From Kribbella kalugense (GTDB taxonomy: Bacteria; Actinomycetota; Actinomycetes; Propionibacteriales; Kribbellaceae): 64,000 nt of DNA. The position numbers were made by a program, and so were the translations under genes. The stretch covers positions 3,658,001-3,722,000 of the forward strand of contig NZ_SODF01000001.1 in assembly GCF_004365875.1 (NCBI RefSeq), given 5' to 3'. The notes beneath the pieces were generated by a model. The model worked only from the letters and a program-made list of their open reading frames with translations, did no database searches and was not told the origin of the DNA. Below are positions 33,577 to 42,133 of this stretch, piece after piece (position 1 is the first letter of the stretch; each line of letters begins with the position of its first letter).

Positions 33577-34497
33577 GTGGATCTGAGCTTGCGCCTGCTC
33601 CAGTCGCTCGAAGCCGTCGCGGCGGAGGGCAGCATGACGCGGGCCGCGCGGGTCCTCAACCTGACCCAGCAGGCTGTCAGCGGGCAGATCCGTCAGCTGG
33701 AGCGAGTGGTCGGGACCCCGCTGGTCGAGCGGCGGCCGACCGGGATCGAACTGACCCCAGCCGGCGAGGTCGTACTCAAGCAGGGCGCGGCGCTGCTGTC
33801 GTCCGCGCAGGCGATGGTGACCGAGGCGCGGCTGACGGCGGCCGGGCGGCCGGATCCGCTGCGGATCACGTTCAAGGCGCAGAGTACGGCGCACTTCATG
33901 CCGGCCGTCGAGGCTGCGCTACGACGTGAGGCGCCGGAGCTCGAGGTCCGGCCGATCGCGTCGCACACGCTGCCGGACGAGATCGACGCGCTGGTCGAAG
34001 GTCGGGCGGATGCGGCGTTCCTGTGGTTGCCGATCGGCGACGATCCGCGCTTCACCATCCATCCGCTGCTGGAGGAAGATCGCTGGGTCGCGCTCCCGCC
34101 TGGGCACCCGCTGGAGTCCCGTACGACGTTGTGCATCGCGGATCTCGCCGACGTACCGGTCGTCGGTCCCCGCGACGGGATGCCGGACGCCGTGGTGAAC
34201 TTCTGGTTCATCGACCCGCGCCCGGACGGCCGACGCGCGATCTTCGGACCGCAGGCACGCACGCCGGAAGAGTGTTTGCACCTGGTGGCGGCGGGCCACG
34301 GCTGCTGGATCGCACCGGCGTCCACGGTCACCTACTTCGCCCACCCGAAGCTCACCTGGCTCCCCCTGGTCGACGCCCCGCCGAACATCCTCGCCCTCAT
34401 CTGGCCCAAGCACACCGCGAACCCCCTGCTGCACCTCCTCCTCGACCAAACCCGCCGTACCCTCCACCCCACCCCCTTGCCCACAGCAACAACCTGA
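33577..34497 (+). CDS. LysR-family transcriptional regulator
   Basis: The 306-residue regulator has the LysR HTH at the N-terminus (LQSLEAVAAEGSMTRAARVLNLTQQAVSGQIRQLERVVGTPLVERRPTG in sequence, about 6-54) and an effector-binding periplasmic-binding-like domain. I placed the start at the GTG at 33577 because it gives the standard LysR N-terminus; a GTG at 33568 is possible. The gene diverges from the SDR gene across a perfect palindrome. The ligand is probably a substrate of those dehydrogenases. Confidence 0.9.
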   Translation: MDLSLRLLQSLEAVAAEGSMTRAARVLNLTQQAVSGQIRQLERVVGTPLVERRPTGIELTPAGEVVLKQGAALLSSAQAMVTEARLTAAGRPDPLRITFKAQSTAHFMPAVEAALRREAPELEVRPIASHTLPDEIDALVEGRADAAFLWLPIGDDPRFTIHPLLEEDRWVALPPGHPLESRTTLCIADLADVPVVGPRDGMPDAVVNFWFIDPRPDGRRAIFGPQARTPEECLHLVAAGHGCWIAPASTVTYFAHPKLTWLPLVDAPPNILALIWPKHTANPLLHLLLDQTRRTLHPTPLPTATT

Positions 34498-34651
34498 TCC
34501 CCCGTGGCACAGGCTGGCCGAACGGCAGATGAACGGGGTGTGACGGAAACGGCACGCCGGGGGTATGGGCGGGGCTGAGGTATTGGCCTTACCGTGGGTG
34601 ATCTGGGCCGGTCGGGTGGCCCTGGCCGCTCCCGGGGTGAGAAGGGGTCAG

Positions 34652-35203
34652 ATGAGCACTTTCCAGGACTTGGGTTCGCTGCTGCTGGTGCGCGGAGCCG
34701 ACGAGATCGACCACGCGGGCGGGAGTCTGTACGTCCATCTGCACCGGGTCGCGAAGCGCCTCGGCTCCCTCGGTGCCTCCGACACCCTGGTGCTAGCCGG
34801 TCTCGCCCATGCGGCGTACGGGACCGACGGTTTCCCGACCCACCTCTTCGACTGGCAGACCGAACGCCCGGTCCTGGCGTCGGTGATCGGCGCCGAGGCG
34901 GAGCAGATCGTCTACCGATACGGCGCCTGCGATCGCGAGACGACCTGGCGCGACCTGGCCGAGCACCGCACCGTCGCGGACCGTTTCACCGGTACGTCGG
35001 AGGAGCTCGGCAGCGCGGACCTCCGGGACTTCGTCGACCTGACGATCGTCAACGAACTCGACGTCCTCGACCACGACCCGGAACGAGCGCTCGAGCTCGG
35101 CCCGTTCCTGCAGGACCAGATCCCGCGCTGGCAGTCGCTCGCCTCCCCCGCGGTCCTCACCGAGTCCCAGCGGCTCCTGGAGTTGAGGCTCCCGGCACAC
35201 TAG
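34652..35203 (+). CDS. DUF6817-like HD-type protein
   Basis: The 183-residue protein contains DEIDHAGGSLYVHLHRVAKRL and VLAGLAHAAYGTDGFPT, then a long helical part with IVYRYGACDRE. His and Asp residues are spaced as in HD-fold metal hydrolases, and the pattern matches DUF6817, a family without known function. The ATG at 34652 follows AAGGGG; the upstream frame is open but not coding-like. It is followed five bases later by an alpha/beta-hydrolase gene on the same strand. Confidence 0.65.
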   Translation: MSTFQDLGSLLLVRGADEIDHAGGSLYVHLHRVAKRLGSLGASDTLVLAGLAHAAYGTDGFPTHLFDWQTERPVLASVIGAEAEQIVYRYGACDRETTWRDLAEHRTVADRFTGTSEELGSADLRDFVDLTIVNELDVLDHDPERALELGPFLQDQIPRWQSLASPAVLTESQRLLELRLPAH

Positions 35204-35208
35204 GTGGC

Positions 35209-36138
35209 GTGAAACGGTTCCTGTGGCGGGGGTTCCTGGGACTCCTCGGGCTCTGGCTGATCGTCACCGCTGCGTCGCTCGGCTACAACTTCGCCACCAG
35301 AGGAACGGCCGCGCCACCTCCCGGCCTGAAGTTCGTCGAGGCCGGCGACATCAACACGCGCTACGACACCTGGGGTACGTCGGGAACTCCGGTCGTACTC
35401 GTTCACGGTGCCGCTGAGTCCGTCGACACCTGGTCGCGACTCGTCCCGCTGCTCGCCAAGAACCACCGCGTCTACGCCTACGACATCACCGGGTACGGGT
35501 ACTCCGAGCGCAAAGCGCCGTACACGATCGAGCATCTTGCCGCGCAACTGCTCGGGTTCATGGACGCGATGAAGCTCGGCAGGCCTGGTGAACCGCGGCC
35601 GATCCTGGTCGGGCACTCGCTCGGCGCCGGGGTCGCGGCCGAGGCGACGCTGGAGGCGCCGAACCGGGTCGCCGGGATCATGTTCCTCGACGGCGACGGA
35701 CTGCCGCTGCCGGGCGGTACCGCTGGTCCGCCGCGTTGGCTGATCGTGCCGCCGTACCGGACCTCGCTGTTCCGGCTGGTGCTCGACCAGGGCTGGCTGC
35801 TGAAGAAGATCTACAGGAGCGTTTGCACACCCGACTGCCCCGCGATGGACGTCGACCAGTGGACCCGGCCGTTCCGGCAACCGGGTGCCGAGAAGGCCGT
35901 CTGGCAGATGACCGCGCACGGCATTCCCGCGGTGTCGGCCGATCGATTGGCCAAGCTCCGCGATCTGGCCATCCCCAAGTCGGTCGTGTTCGGCGCACTC
36001 GACACGAACGGCGGCAACCCGACCGAGACGGCGACCCGCATCGGTGCCCCCGCCCCGACCCTGATCCCGAACGCCAATCACGTCACCCCGCTCTCCAGCC
36101 CAACCGAGGTGGCCGCGGCGATCAACGCACTTCGCTGA
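35209..36138 (+). CDS. Membrane-anchored alpha/beta hydrolase
   Basis: The 309-residue protein has an N-terminal membrane anchor (FLWRGFLGLLGLWLIVTAAS) and an alpha/beta-hydrolase domain facing the outside. Motifs are VVLVHGAAES (oxyanion), the nucleophile elbow VGHSLGAG (Ser near residue 141), an acid residue in VVFGALDTN and His in NANHVTPLS. A pair of Cys (SVCTPDCPAM) in the cap may form a disulfide. Carboxylester hydrolysis is the likely chemistry. The GTG at 35209 was chosen because it gives the anchor. Confidence 0.85.
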   Translation: MKRFLWRGFLGLLGLWLIVTAASLGYNFATRGTAAPPPGLKFVEAGDINTRYDTWGTSGTPVVLVHGAAESVDTWSRLVPLLAKNHRVYAYDITGYGYSERKAPYTIEHLAAQLLGFMDAMKLGRPGEPRPILVGHSLGAGVAAEATLEAPNRVAGIMFLDGDGLPLPGGTAGPPRWLIVPPYRTSLFRLVLDQGWLLKKIYRSVCTPDCPAMDVDQWTRPFRQPGAEKAVWQMTAHGIPAVSADRLAKLRDLAIPKSVVFGALDTNGGNPTETATRIGAPAPTLIPNANHVTPLSSPTEVAAAINALR

Positions 36139-36184
36139 TCGCAGATTGCTGGAAAAGGCGCGCTGGGCGACGGATGATCGGGGT

Positions 36185-36601
36185 ATGGCCCGTTACGAAG
36201 TGGTTGCGCGCGCGAAGACCGATCGACGACTGTCCGATTCCGACTATCTCGAGCTCGCCATGAAGTCCTGGTCCCTGGACAAGGGGCTGCGGTTCCAGCG
36301 GGTCGAGGACCTTCCGGACGGGACGATCGCGATCGTCCTGCAGCAGAAGCTGTCGCCACGCAAGCACGACGCGGCCTGTGCGATGGCGAACCGGAGTCTG
36401 GCCCAGCTCGGCATTCCGGCCAGTCAGGTCCAGCAGATCGACCTGCACCGGATGACGCGCAAGGGCGGCCGCGCGCTGGTCCGCTCATGGGTCGGCCCGG
36501 GCAACCCGCCCGGCCCCGGCACCGCCGGCGACCGCGAACCGCGCCGCCCCAAGCCGATGCCGCCGCACCTGAAGGCGTCCCTGGATCTGCCGGAAGACTA
36601 G
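36185..36601 (+). CDS. Hypothetical protein
   Basis: I do not recognise the 138-residue product. It starts MARYEVVARAKTDRRLSDSD, has a likely mixed alpha/beta core to about residue 100 (LPDGTIAIVLQQKLSP; AMANRSLAQLGIPASQVQQI) and a Pro/Arg-rich tail (GNPPGPG; PRRPKPMPPHLKASLDLPED). Base use is like its neighbours. It stands alone between the hydrolase gene and a strong terminator at 36615-36646. Confidence 0.7.
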   Translation: MARYEVVARAKTDRRLSDSDYLELAMKSWSLDKGLRFQRVEDLPDGTIAIVLQQKLSPRKHDAACAMANRSLAQLGIPASQVQQIDLHRMTRKGGRALVRSWVGPGNPPGPGTAGDREPRRPKPMPPHLKASLDLPED

Positions 36602-36614
36602 GGCCGGTCGCCCT

Positions 36615-36646
36615 CCGATCCCACGCTCGCGACAGCGTGGGATCGG
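36615..36646. terminator. Perfect bidirectional terminator hairpin
   Basis: CCGATCCCACGCT (36615-36627) pairs perfectly with AGCGTGGGATCGG (36634-36646) around CGCGAC. It lies between the ends of two convergent genes (stops at 36601 and 36656). Confidence 0.8.
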
Positions 36647-36655
36647 GCGATACGC

Positions 36656-37378
36656 CTAGGGAGTGAAGACCTCGAAGCGGGTGCCGTACTTCGTGCCCAG
36701 CTGAGTTCCGGCCGGGCGCGACGTACCTTCGAGGAACTCTTCCGGGTCGAAGTCGGGCCAGTTCAACCCGTCGATGTAGGCCTTGTGCGCCTTCAACGAC
36801 TGCACTCCGAGGTCGAAGGTCTCGGTCGTGTCGGCGCCGTGCCGCGAGTTGGGTGAACCGGCCGCCCACACCTGCCGTACGCCGGACCACTTCTCTCCCG
36901 CATCGGGGAAGATCCACCGGTTGGCGGCATCCCGGACCGCGTCGAGGGTGGCCCGGCCGGTGTTGATGTGGTCGGCCTGGTTGAGCATGACGTCGCCGTC
37001 CCAGGTGTCGCGGAAGTTGTTGGTGATGACGATCTCCGGCCGGTGCCGGCGGATCGCGGCGGCGATGACGCGCCGGAGCGGTACGCCGTACTCGATCGTG
37101 CCGTCCGGCTGGCCGAGGAACTCGACCGACGACACCCCGACGATCCGCGACGACTCGATCTGCTCGGCCTCCCGCAACGGCCCGCACTCGGCCGGGTCGA
37201 CCCCGTCGATCCCCGCCTCACCCGAAGTCAGCAGGCAGTACACAACCTGCTTGCCCTGCCCCGTCCATCGCGCGATCGCCGCCGCCGTCCCGAACTCCAG
37301 ATCGTCCGGATGGGCGACCACCGCCAACGCCTTCTGCCAATCCTCGACCACCGGGTCGAGCCCCTCCGCAGCATTCAT
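36656..37378 (-). CDS. PIG-L family zinc deacetylase
   Basis: The 240-residue hydrolase has the zinc motif AHPDDLEFG (His23, Asp25, Asp26), ITNNFRDTWDGD and the third zinc ligand in LNQADHINTG. Family members deacetylate GlcNAc-type sugars, including MshB and Mca in mycothiol metabolism. MshB/Mca proteins are longer (about 290 residues), so this is a relative with another N-acyl substrate. It follows the lactone-oxidase gene on the same strand after 27 bases and may share its transcript. Confidence 0.88.
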   Translation of the reverse strand: MNAAEGLDPVVEDWQKALAVVAHPDDLEFGTAAAIARWTGQGKQVVYCLLTSGEAGIDGVDPAECGPLREAEQIESSRIVGVSSVEFLGQPDGTIEYGVPLRRVIAAAIRRHRPEIVITNNFRDTWDGDVMLNQADHINTGRATLDAVRDAANRWIFPDAGEKWSGVRQVWAAGSPNSRHGADTTETFDLGVQSLKAHKAYIDGLNWPDFDPEEFLEGTSRPAGTQLGTKYGTRFEVFTP

Positions 37379-37405
37379 GCTCGCAGGCTAACGCCCAGAC
37401 GAGGG

Positions 37406-38704
37406 TCAGCCGAAGACCTGGCGGGTGTAGGGGTTTTCGAAGGTGCGTTGTGGGTCCAGGCGGTCGCGGACAGCTAGGAAGTCGTCGAAGTGCGGGTATC
37501 GGGCCTGCAGGTCGGTCGCACGGAGGGTGTGGAGCTTGCCCCAGTGCGGCCGTCCGTCGTAGTCGGCGACGATGCGCTCGAACGCCTGGAAATACGGATC
37601 GTGCGGGAGTCGGTGGTACTGGTGGATAGCGACGTACGCCGTCTCTCGCTCCGAGGCCGTTGACAGCCAGATGTCGTCCGCCGCGGCGACCCGGACCTCG
37701 ATCGGGAACGGGATCCGCGAGCCCGACGAGTCGATCCAGTCCCGCAGGCGGCGTACCACCTCGACGACATGCTCGCGGGGTACGGCGTACTCCGATTCGC
37801 GGAAGAGCACGTTGCGTTCGGAGCAGAACACCTTGTACGACGTGTCGACGTACTCGCGTGCCGACAGCGCCCGGGAGGCGAGCCCGTTGATCCGCGGCAC
37901 CAGGCCGGGCCGGCGGACGGCGAGACGGTTGGTCAGCTCGAAGACCTTGTTGGACAGGAGTTCGTCGTCGACCCAGCCGCGGATCCGGCCGACCGGGGAT
38001 GCGTCGACGCCCGGGCCGACCCGGTTGTTCCGCTTGGTCAGCGCGATGTCGGTGTGCGGGAACCAGTAGAACTCGAAGTGGTCGTTGCCATCGGCAAGCT
38101 CATTGAAGCCGCCCAGGACTTCGCCGAGCGGGAGCGGCATCTCCTGCGCACGGAGCAGGAACGCTGGCACGCACTGCAGGGTCAGTGAGCTGATCACGCC
38201 GAGTGCGCCGACCGAGACGCGGGCCGCGGCGAAGACGTCCGGGTTCTCCTCCGCCGAGCAGTGCAGCACCGAACCGTCCGCGGTGACCAGATCGAGCGCG
38301 ACGACCTGCGTGGCCAGCCCGCCCAGTCGCGCGCCGGTCCCGTGCGTGCCGGTGGAGATCGCGCCGGAGATGGTCTGCTTGTCGATATCGCCGAGGTTCG
38401 CCATCGCGAGGTCGAAAGCGGCGAGGCCCGCATTCAGCTTGCGCAGCCCGGTGCCCGCGCCGACCGTCACCCGGCCGGACGCCTGGTCCGCGTGCGTGAT
38501 AGCCGACAGCCCGTCGAGACGGATCATCACCTCTTGCGGCACCGAGCAGCCTGTGAACGAGTGCCCGGAGCCGACCGCCTTGAGCTTCTTGCCCTGCTCG
38601 GCGGCGGACTTGACCGTGGCCACGAGCTCGTCGGTCGAGGCCGGTCGCACGGACTCGATTCCGGTCGCCGACTCGGTGCCGGACCAGTTCCGCCAGGTGC
38701 TCAT
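37406..38704 (-). CDS. FAD-linked sugar-1,4-lactone oxidase (ALO/GulLO family)
   Basis: The 432-residue flavoprotein has the FAD PCMH domain (VGSGHSFTGCSVP; ISGAISTGTHGTGARLGGLA) and a C-terminal ALO domain ending GRPHWGKLHTLRATDL and LDPQRTFENPYTRQVFG, typical of L-gulono- or D-arabinono-1,4-lactone oxidases. The residue that carries covalent FAD in plant enzymes is not obvious. It starts inside the stop of the PLP enzyme gene (four-base overlap), so the two work together, perhaps in catabolism of a sugar-derived amino compound. Confidence 0.9.
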   Translation of the reverse strand: MSTWRNWSGTESATGIESVRPASTDELVATVKSAAEQGKKLKAVGSGHSFTGCSVPQEVMIRLDGLSAITHADQASGRVTVGAGTGLRKLNAGLAAFDLAMANLGDIDKQTISGAISTGTHGTGARLGGLATQVVALDLVTADGSVLHCSAEENPDVFAAARVSVGALGVISSLTLQCVPAFLLRAQEMPLPLGEVLGGFNELADGNDHFEFYWFPHTDIALTKRNNRVGPGVDASPVGRIRGWVDDELLSNKVFELTNRLAVRRPGLVPRINGLASRALSAREYVDTSYKVFCSERNVLFRESEYAVPREHVVEVVRRLRDWIDSSGSRIPFPIEVRVAAADDIWLSTASERETAYVAIHQYHRLPHDPYFQAFERIVADYDGRPHWGKLHTLRATDLQARYPHFDDFLAVRDRLDPQRTFENPYTRQVFG

Positions 38705-39855
38705 CCGAAGTTCTTCCCTTCACCCCGATAGGTGACCAACTCGCTCACCTGCTCGCCGTCGACCGCGTGGACGACGTCGAACCGCTCCAGCATCTCGCCT
38801 GCCTTCGCGTAGCGCATCCATACTCTGTCGCCGAGCTGCAGGCGATCGGCCGATTGTCCCTGGACCGGAGTCTGCACTTCGCCGGCGCCTTCGGTGCCGA
38901 GCAGCTTCAGTCCGGACGGCCAGGAGGGCAAGGGCAGCCGCGATTTCTTCGCCGGACCCGATGCCACGTAACCGCCACCGAACAGGGTCGCGATCCGCGG
39001 GGCTGGACGGCGTACGACGTCCAGCGCGTAGGCCATCGCGGGCTCCGGCTGGAAGATGTCGTACTTGTCGAAGAGGGTCGGGCCGTAGAGACCGGAGCCG
39101 GCGGTGACCTCGGTGACGACCGGGTCGGCGCTGCTGATCTCGAGGCTGCCGGTGCCGCCGCTGTTGACGATCCGGAGCCGGGCGACCTGCTTGACCGCGT
39201 CGACGACGGCGCCTCGGCGGTCGGCGAGTTCGGCGGTCGAGCGGCGCTTGACCCAGCGGACGGCGGGCGAGGTGTCGGGGAGTCCGGCGATCTGGGCCTC
39301 GTAGAACATGACGCCGGTCAGTTCGAAGGCGTCGTCTGCGGCGACGGTCTGGGCGAGGGCTGCGACGTCGGCGGGGGTTCGCAGCGGTGAGCGGCGTACG
39401 CCGAGATGCTGGCCGAAAACTCGCAGCGATGCGTCGACGTCGAGGCAGACCTGGATACGGGCGGTGCCGGTGGCGGCCGACTTGATGTAGCTGAGGTGCT
39501 CGGGCGAGTCGATCATCAGGGTGATCCGGGCGGCCGACTCGGGGTCTTCGGAGAGTTCGCGGAGGGCGGTCCGATGGGTCGTCGGGTAGCCCATCAGGAT
39601 GTCGTCGACACCGTTGCGCGCCAGCCAGAGCGCCTCGGGGAGCGCGTAGCTCATCACGCCGTGGAACCCGGGGCGGTCGAGCGCGGCCTGGATCAGGGCG
39701 CGGCAACGGACCGACTTGGAGGCGATCCGGATCGGCGTACCGGCGGCACGGCGGACCAGATCGTCGGCGTTTCGCCGGAACGCGGCAAGATCGATCACCG
39801 CGTACGGCGCATCCAAGCCCGCAGTCAGGCGGGCATACCGGTCGAATTCACCCAT
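38701..39855 (-). CDS. Fold-type III PLP enzyme, amino acid deaminase/aldolase family
   Basis: The 384-residue enzyme has the alanine-racemase-type barrel: the PLP Lys in RIASKSVRCRAL (near residue 48), YALPEALWL, CLDVDASLRVFGQHLGVRRSPL and the phosphate-binding SGGTGSLE. A C-terminal beta domain follows. Relatives act as D-threonine aldolases or D-serine dehydratases. The ATG at 39855 follows a TACACT -10 box by six bases, so translation is leaderless. Its stop overlaps the lactone oxidase start. Confidence 0.88.
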   Translation of the reverse strand: MGEFDRYARLTAGLDAPYAVIDLAAFRRNADDLVRRAAGTPIRIASKSVRCRALIQAALDRPGFHGVMSYALPEALWLARNGVDDILMGYPTTHRTALRELSEDPESAARITLMIDSPEHLSYIKSAATGTARIQVCLDVDASLRVFGQHLGVRRSPLRTPADVAALAQTVAADDAFELTGVMFYEAQIAGLPDTSPAVRWVKRRSTAELADRRGAVVDAVKQVARLRIVNSGGTGSLEISSADPVVTEVTAGSGLYGPTLFDKYDIFQPEPAMAYALDVVRRPAPRIATLFGGGYVASGPAKKSRLPLPSWPSGLKLLGTEGAGEVQTPVQGQSADRLQLGDRVWMRYAKAGEMLERFDVVHAVDGEQVSELVTYRGEGKNFG

Positions 39856-39890
39856 AACCGGAGTGTAAGTCACAAGATACTGAAAGGTAA
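39856..39890 (-). promoter_or_regulatory. Leaderless promoter of the PLP enzyme / lactone oxidase operon
   Basis: On the minus strand TTACCT (39890-39885) and TACACT (39867-39862) are separated by exactly 17 bases, and CCGGTT then leads straight to the ATG at 39855. No ribosome site is present. The region is AT-rich compared with its surroundings. Confidence 0.65.
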
Positions 39891-39897
39891 TACATCT

Positions 39898-40692
39898 TTA
39901 AGATCGGTCGATCACCGCTTCCAAGGCAGGTAGGACAGAGGTTGCCCAGGCGGACTGTTGGTTCGGTTGGGAGGAGGTGGCTGCCAGGAGGGCGACTGTG
40001 GAGCCTTGCACCACGGAGAGGTCTACGTAGGACTCGGCTCCGGCGTACGCACGGACTGCCGCAGCGGCTGTGGTGTTGGCCCAGAGCTGCTTGACCGACA
40101 GGTCGCCGCCGGTGCCGCACGCCTTCATGCGGGTCGTGTAGCCGCTGTAGTAGGCCCGCGCTTTGTCAGGACTGCTGAAGCGGAGCAGGAGGGCGGTGGC
40201 GGGCTGGGCGTCGGCCGTGCGGTAGCTGCCGGTCAGGGCGTACGCCGGGACCGGGAGTGAGCCGGTGACCGGTCGGCCGGCGCAGCCAGCAGGCAAGGCC
40301 TCGTAGGACGCCTGGTGGGGGTCACGGCGGCGGGTCCAGGTGTTGTTGCCGATGAAGCCGGCCTCAGCGCCACCCGGATCGGTGTACGTCTTCCAGCCGG
40401 GCCCGAGCTTGTCAGGACTCGGCAAGTTGCGCGCGGTGAGCGGTCCGGCGGTGGCGGGCGGCGGTGCGGTCGCCTGCTCCGGCAGCTCAGGTGGAACGGC
40501 CGCATCTGTGGGCTTGGCGGTGCTCATCGTCGCAGGCGGGACAGGCACCGTCCCGCCGACCGTGCTCGGGATGACTGGGCTTGGGATGGCGGACCGCTGA
40601 ACGACACCCGGTGCGGGCTGCTGAGCCGCCGAATTGGAGCTACAGCCCACCAGCACCACCGCCAGCGCACAAGCGCCCACTACACCTTTCAC
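39898..40692 (-). CDS. Lipoprotein with PknH-like sensor domain
   Basis: The 264-residue exported protein has a lipoprotein signal (VVGACALAVVLVGCSSN, lipid Cys near 17) and a Pro/Thr/Val-rich linker to about residue 90. The globular C-terminal domain has paired Cys (LPAGCAGRPV; MKACGTGG) and SYVDLSVVQGSTVALLAATS, which resembles the extracellular sensor domain of the kinase PknH. It overlaps the M15 peptidase stop by four bases, so both act at the cell surface, perhaps in cell-wall sensing. The ligand is unknown. Confidence 0.75.
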   Translation of the reverse strand: MKGVVGACALAVVLVGCSSNSAAQQPAPGVVQRSAIPSPVIPSTVGGTVPVPPATMSTAKPTDAAVPPELPEQATAPPPATAGPLTARNLPSPDKLGPGWKTYTDPGGAEAGFIGNNTWTRRRDPHQASYEALPAGCAGRPVTGSLPVPAYALTGSYRTADAQPATALLLRFSSPDKARAYYSGYTTRMKACGTGGDLSVKQLWANTTAAAAVRAYAGAESYVDLSVVQGSTVALLAATSSQPNQQSAWATSVLPALEAVIDRS

Positions 40693-42050
40693 TTCGGCTC
40701 AAAGTGCTGATAGTCCGGCTTAGCCCACCCCGCGCCCCAGAAGTAGCCCTGACCGATCAGAGCCTTCGTAGCAACGCTGCTCGCGAACAGCATCCCCGGA
40801 CGAGCCGGCGTACGCGTGCGATAGGACAGCCCGTTCGACGGGTACCAGACCCCGTTCGCAGCCAGGTACGGATTCTCCACGGTGTTGATGTCGATCGCCC
40901 ACCCGTACGAATGCGGCGACAGCGAGTACGGATCACCGGTGACCCGCCTGCAGTTGAACGCGGACGTGTTGTCCGCCGCCATCGACTTCACGTCACTGCC
41001 GCCGAACACGTCCACCCGCCGCATCTGCCGGATCGGGAACTTGGACGCGAACGTCGTGGTCCAGACCGTGATCATCTTCGCCACGGCCGCGTCCCGCAGC
41101 ACCAGCTCGCCACGGTGCACGTGCCCGTCGAAACCCCAGTAGTTCAGCTGCAGCAGCCGCAGCGACGCCGGCGCGACCGGACACCCGGCCCGGTACGTGT
41201 TCGGCACCATTGCGGCCGAAACGGCGTACACCTTGGGGTTCAGCGCGGCCCTGATGACGATCGTCGCCAGGCCGGAGTACTCCATCGCGGCCTGGCTGAC
41301 ATACCGGGTGACGACGCGCACCGTCCGGGTGGCCGGTAGGTCGTCGGGGACCCGGAGCCGGAAGTTGCCCTTGGCATCCATGACCCCGATGTTGAGCAGC
41401 TGCCACCTGCCGCTGCCGAGATAGCTCTGCAGCGCGAGCTCCTTGCCCGGCTCGGCCGGCACCATCCGGCCGGTGACCGAGACGCCGGTCAGCGTGGCGT
41501 ACCAGGCCGCCGGGGTGTTGATCACGATCTTCCGGTCCTGGATCGGCACGGTCCGGTACGGCGAGATTGCGAGCGCCGTCGTGGCCTTGACGCCGATCAT
41601 CGTCTCGAAGGCCCAGGTGCCGGTGTACGCCGAGACGTAGCTGAACCGGTAGGCACCACCGGCCGTGGTCCGGGTCGACGCCCGCAGTACCCAGGCGCCG
41701 GGGACGCGCTGCCACAGCGTGATGTACGACCCGGTGATCGGCTTGCTGATCTTGCCGGTGAACACCGTCGGCTTGTCCTCCCAGGACGCGGCCGGCTGGT
41801 CGAGCGTGATCGACCAGGCCGGCGCGGGAGTCGCCGCCGGCGTCGGTGTCGGCTTGGAAGGCGTTGGAGTCGGCGTTGCCGCAGGAGTAGGACCAGGCGT
41901 GGGCGTCGACTCCACGACCGACGAAACGGCCGGTGAAACCGATGGTGAGACTGCTGGTGCGACGCTCGGCGACGGGTCGTCGGCGTACGCGACACTCACC
42001 GGCCCCAGCCCCAGCAAGACCGCGACAACCACCCCGACGAAGCGCCTCAT
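40689..42050 (-). CDS. Secreted M15-family D,D-peptidase-like zinc enzyme
   Basis: The 453-residue exported protein has a signal peptide (FVGVVVAVLLGLGPVSVAYA), a Ser/Pro/Thr-rich linker (about 25-75) and one or two Ig-like beta domains. Its C-terminal M15C peptidase domain has zinc ligands in SPHSYGWAIDIN (His, Asp) and PDYQHFEPK (His). It probably trims peptidoglycan peptides. The ATG at 42050 follows GAGGGGTGAGGCGG; an earlier start only lengthens the signal. It is coupled to the lipoprotein gene downstream. Confidence 0.88.
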   Translation of the reverse strand: MRRFVGVVVAVLLGLGPVSVAYADDPSPSVAPAVSPSVSPAVSSVVESTPTPGPTPAATPTPTPSKPTPTPAATPAPAWSITLDQPAASWEDKPTVFTGKISKPITGSYITLWQRVPGAWVLRASTRTTAGGAYRFSYVSAYTGTWAFETMIGVKATTALAISPYRTVPIQDRKIVINTPAAWYATLTGVSVTGRMVPAEPGKELALQSYLGSGRWQLLNIGVMDAKGNFRLRVPDDLPATRTVRVVTRYVSQAAMEYSGLATIVIRAALNPKVYAVSAAMVPNTYRAGCPVAPASLRLLQLNYWGFDGHVHRGELVLRDAAVAKMITVWTTTFASKFPIRQMRRVDVFGGSDVKSMAADNTSAFNCRRVTGDPYSLSPHSYGWAIDINTVENPYLAANGVWYPSNGLSYRTRTPARPGMLFASSVATKALIGQGYFWGAGWAKPDYQHFEPK

Positions 42051-42133
42051 CCGCCTCACCCCTCCCCTGGACATCATCTACCCATATAGAGGCAGCCACA
42101 CCGGGAGACGTCACACGGGAGTGGGGACTTTGT

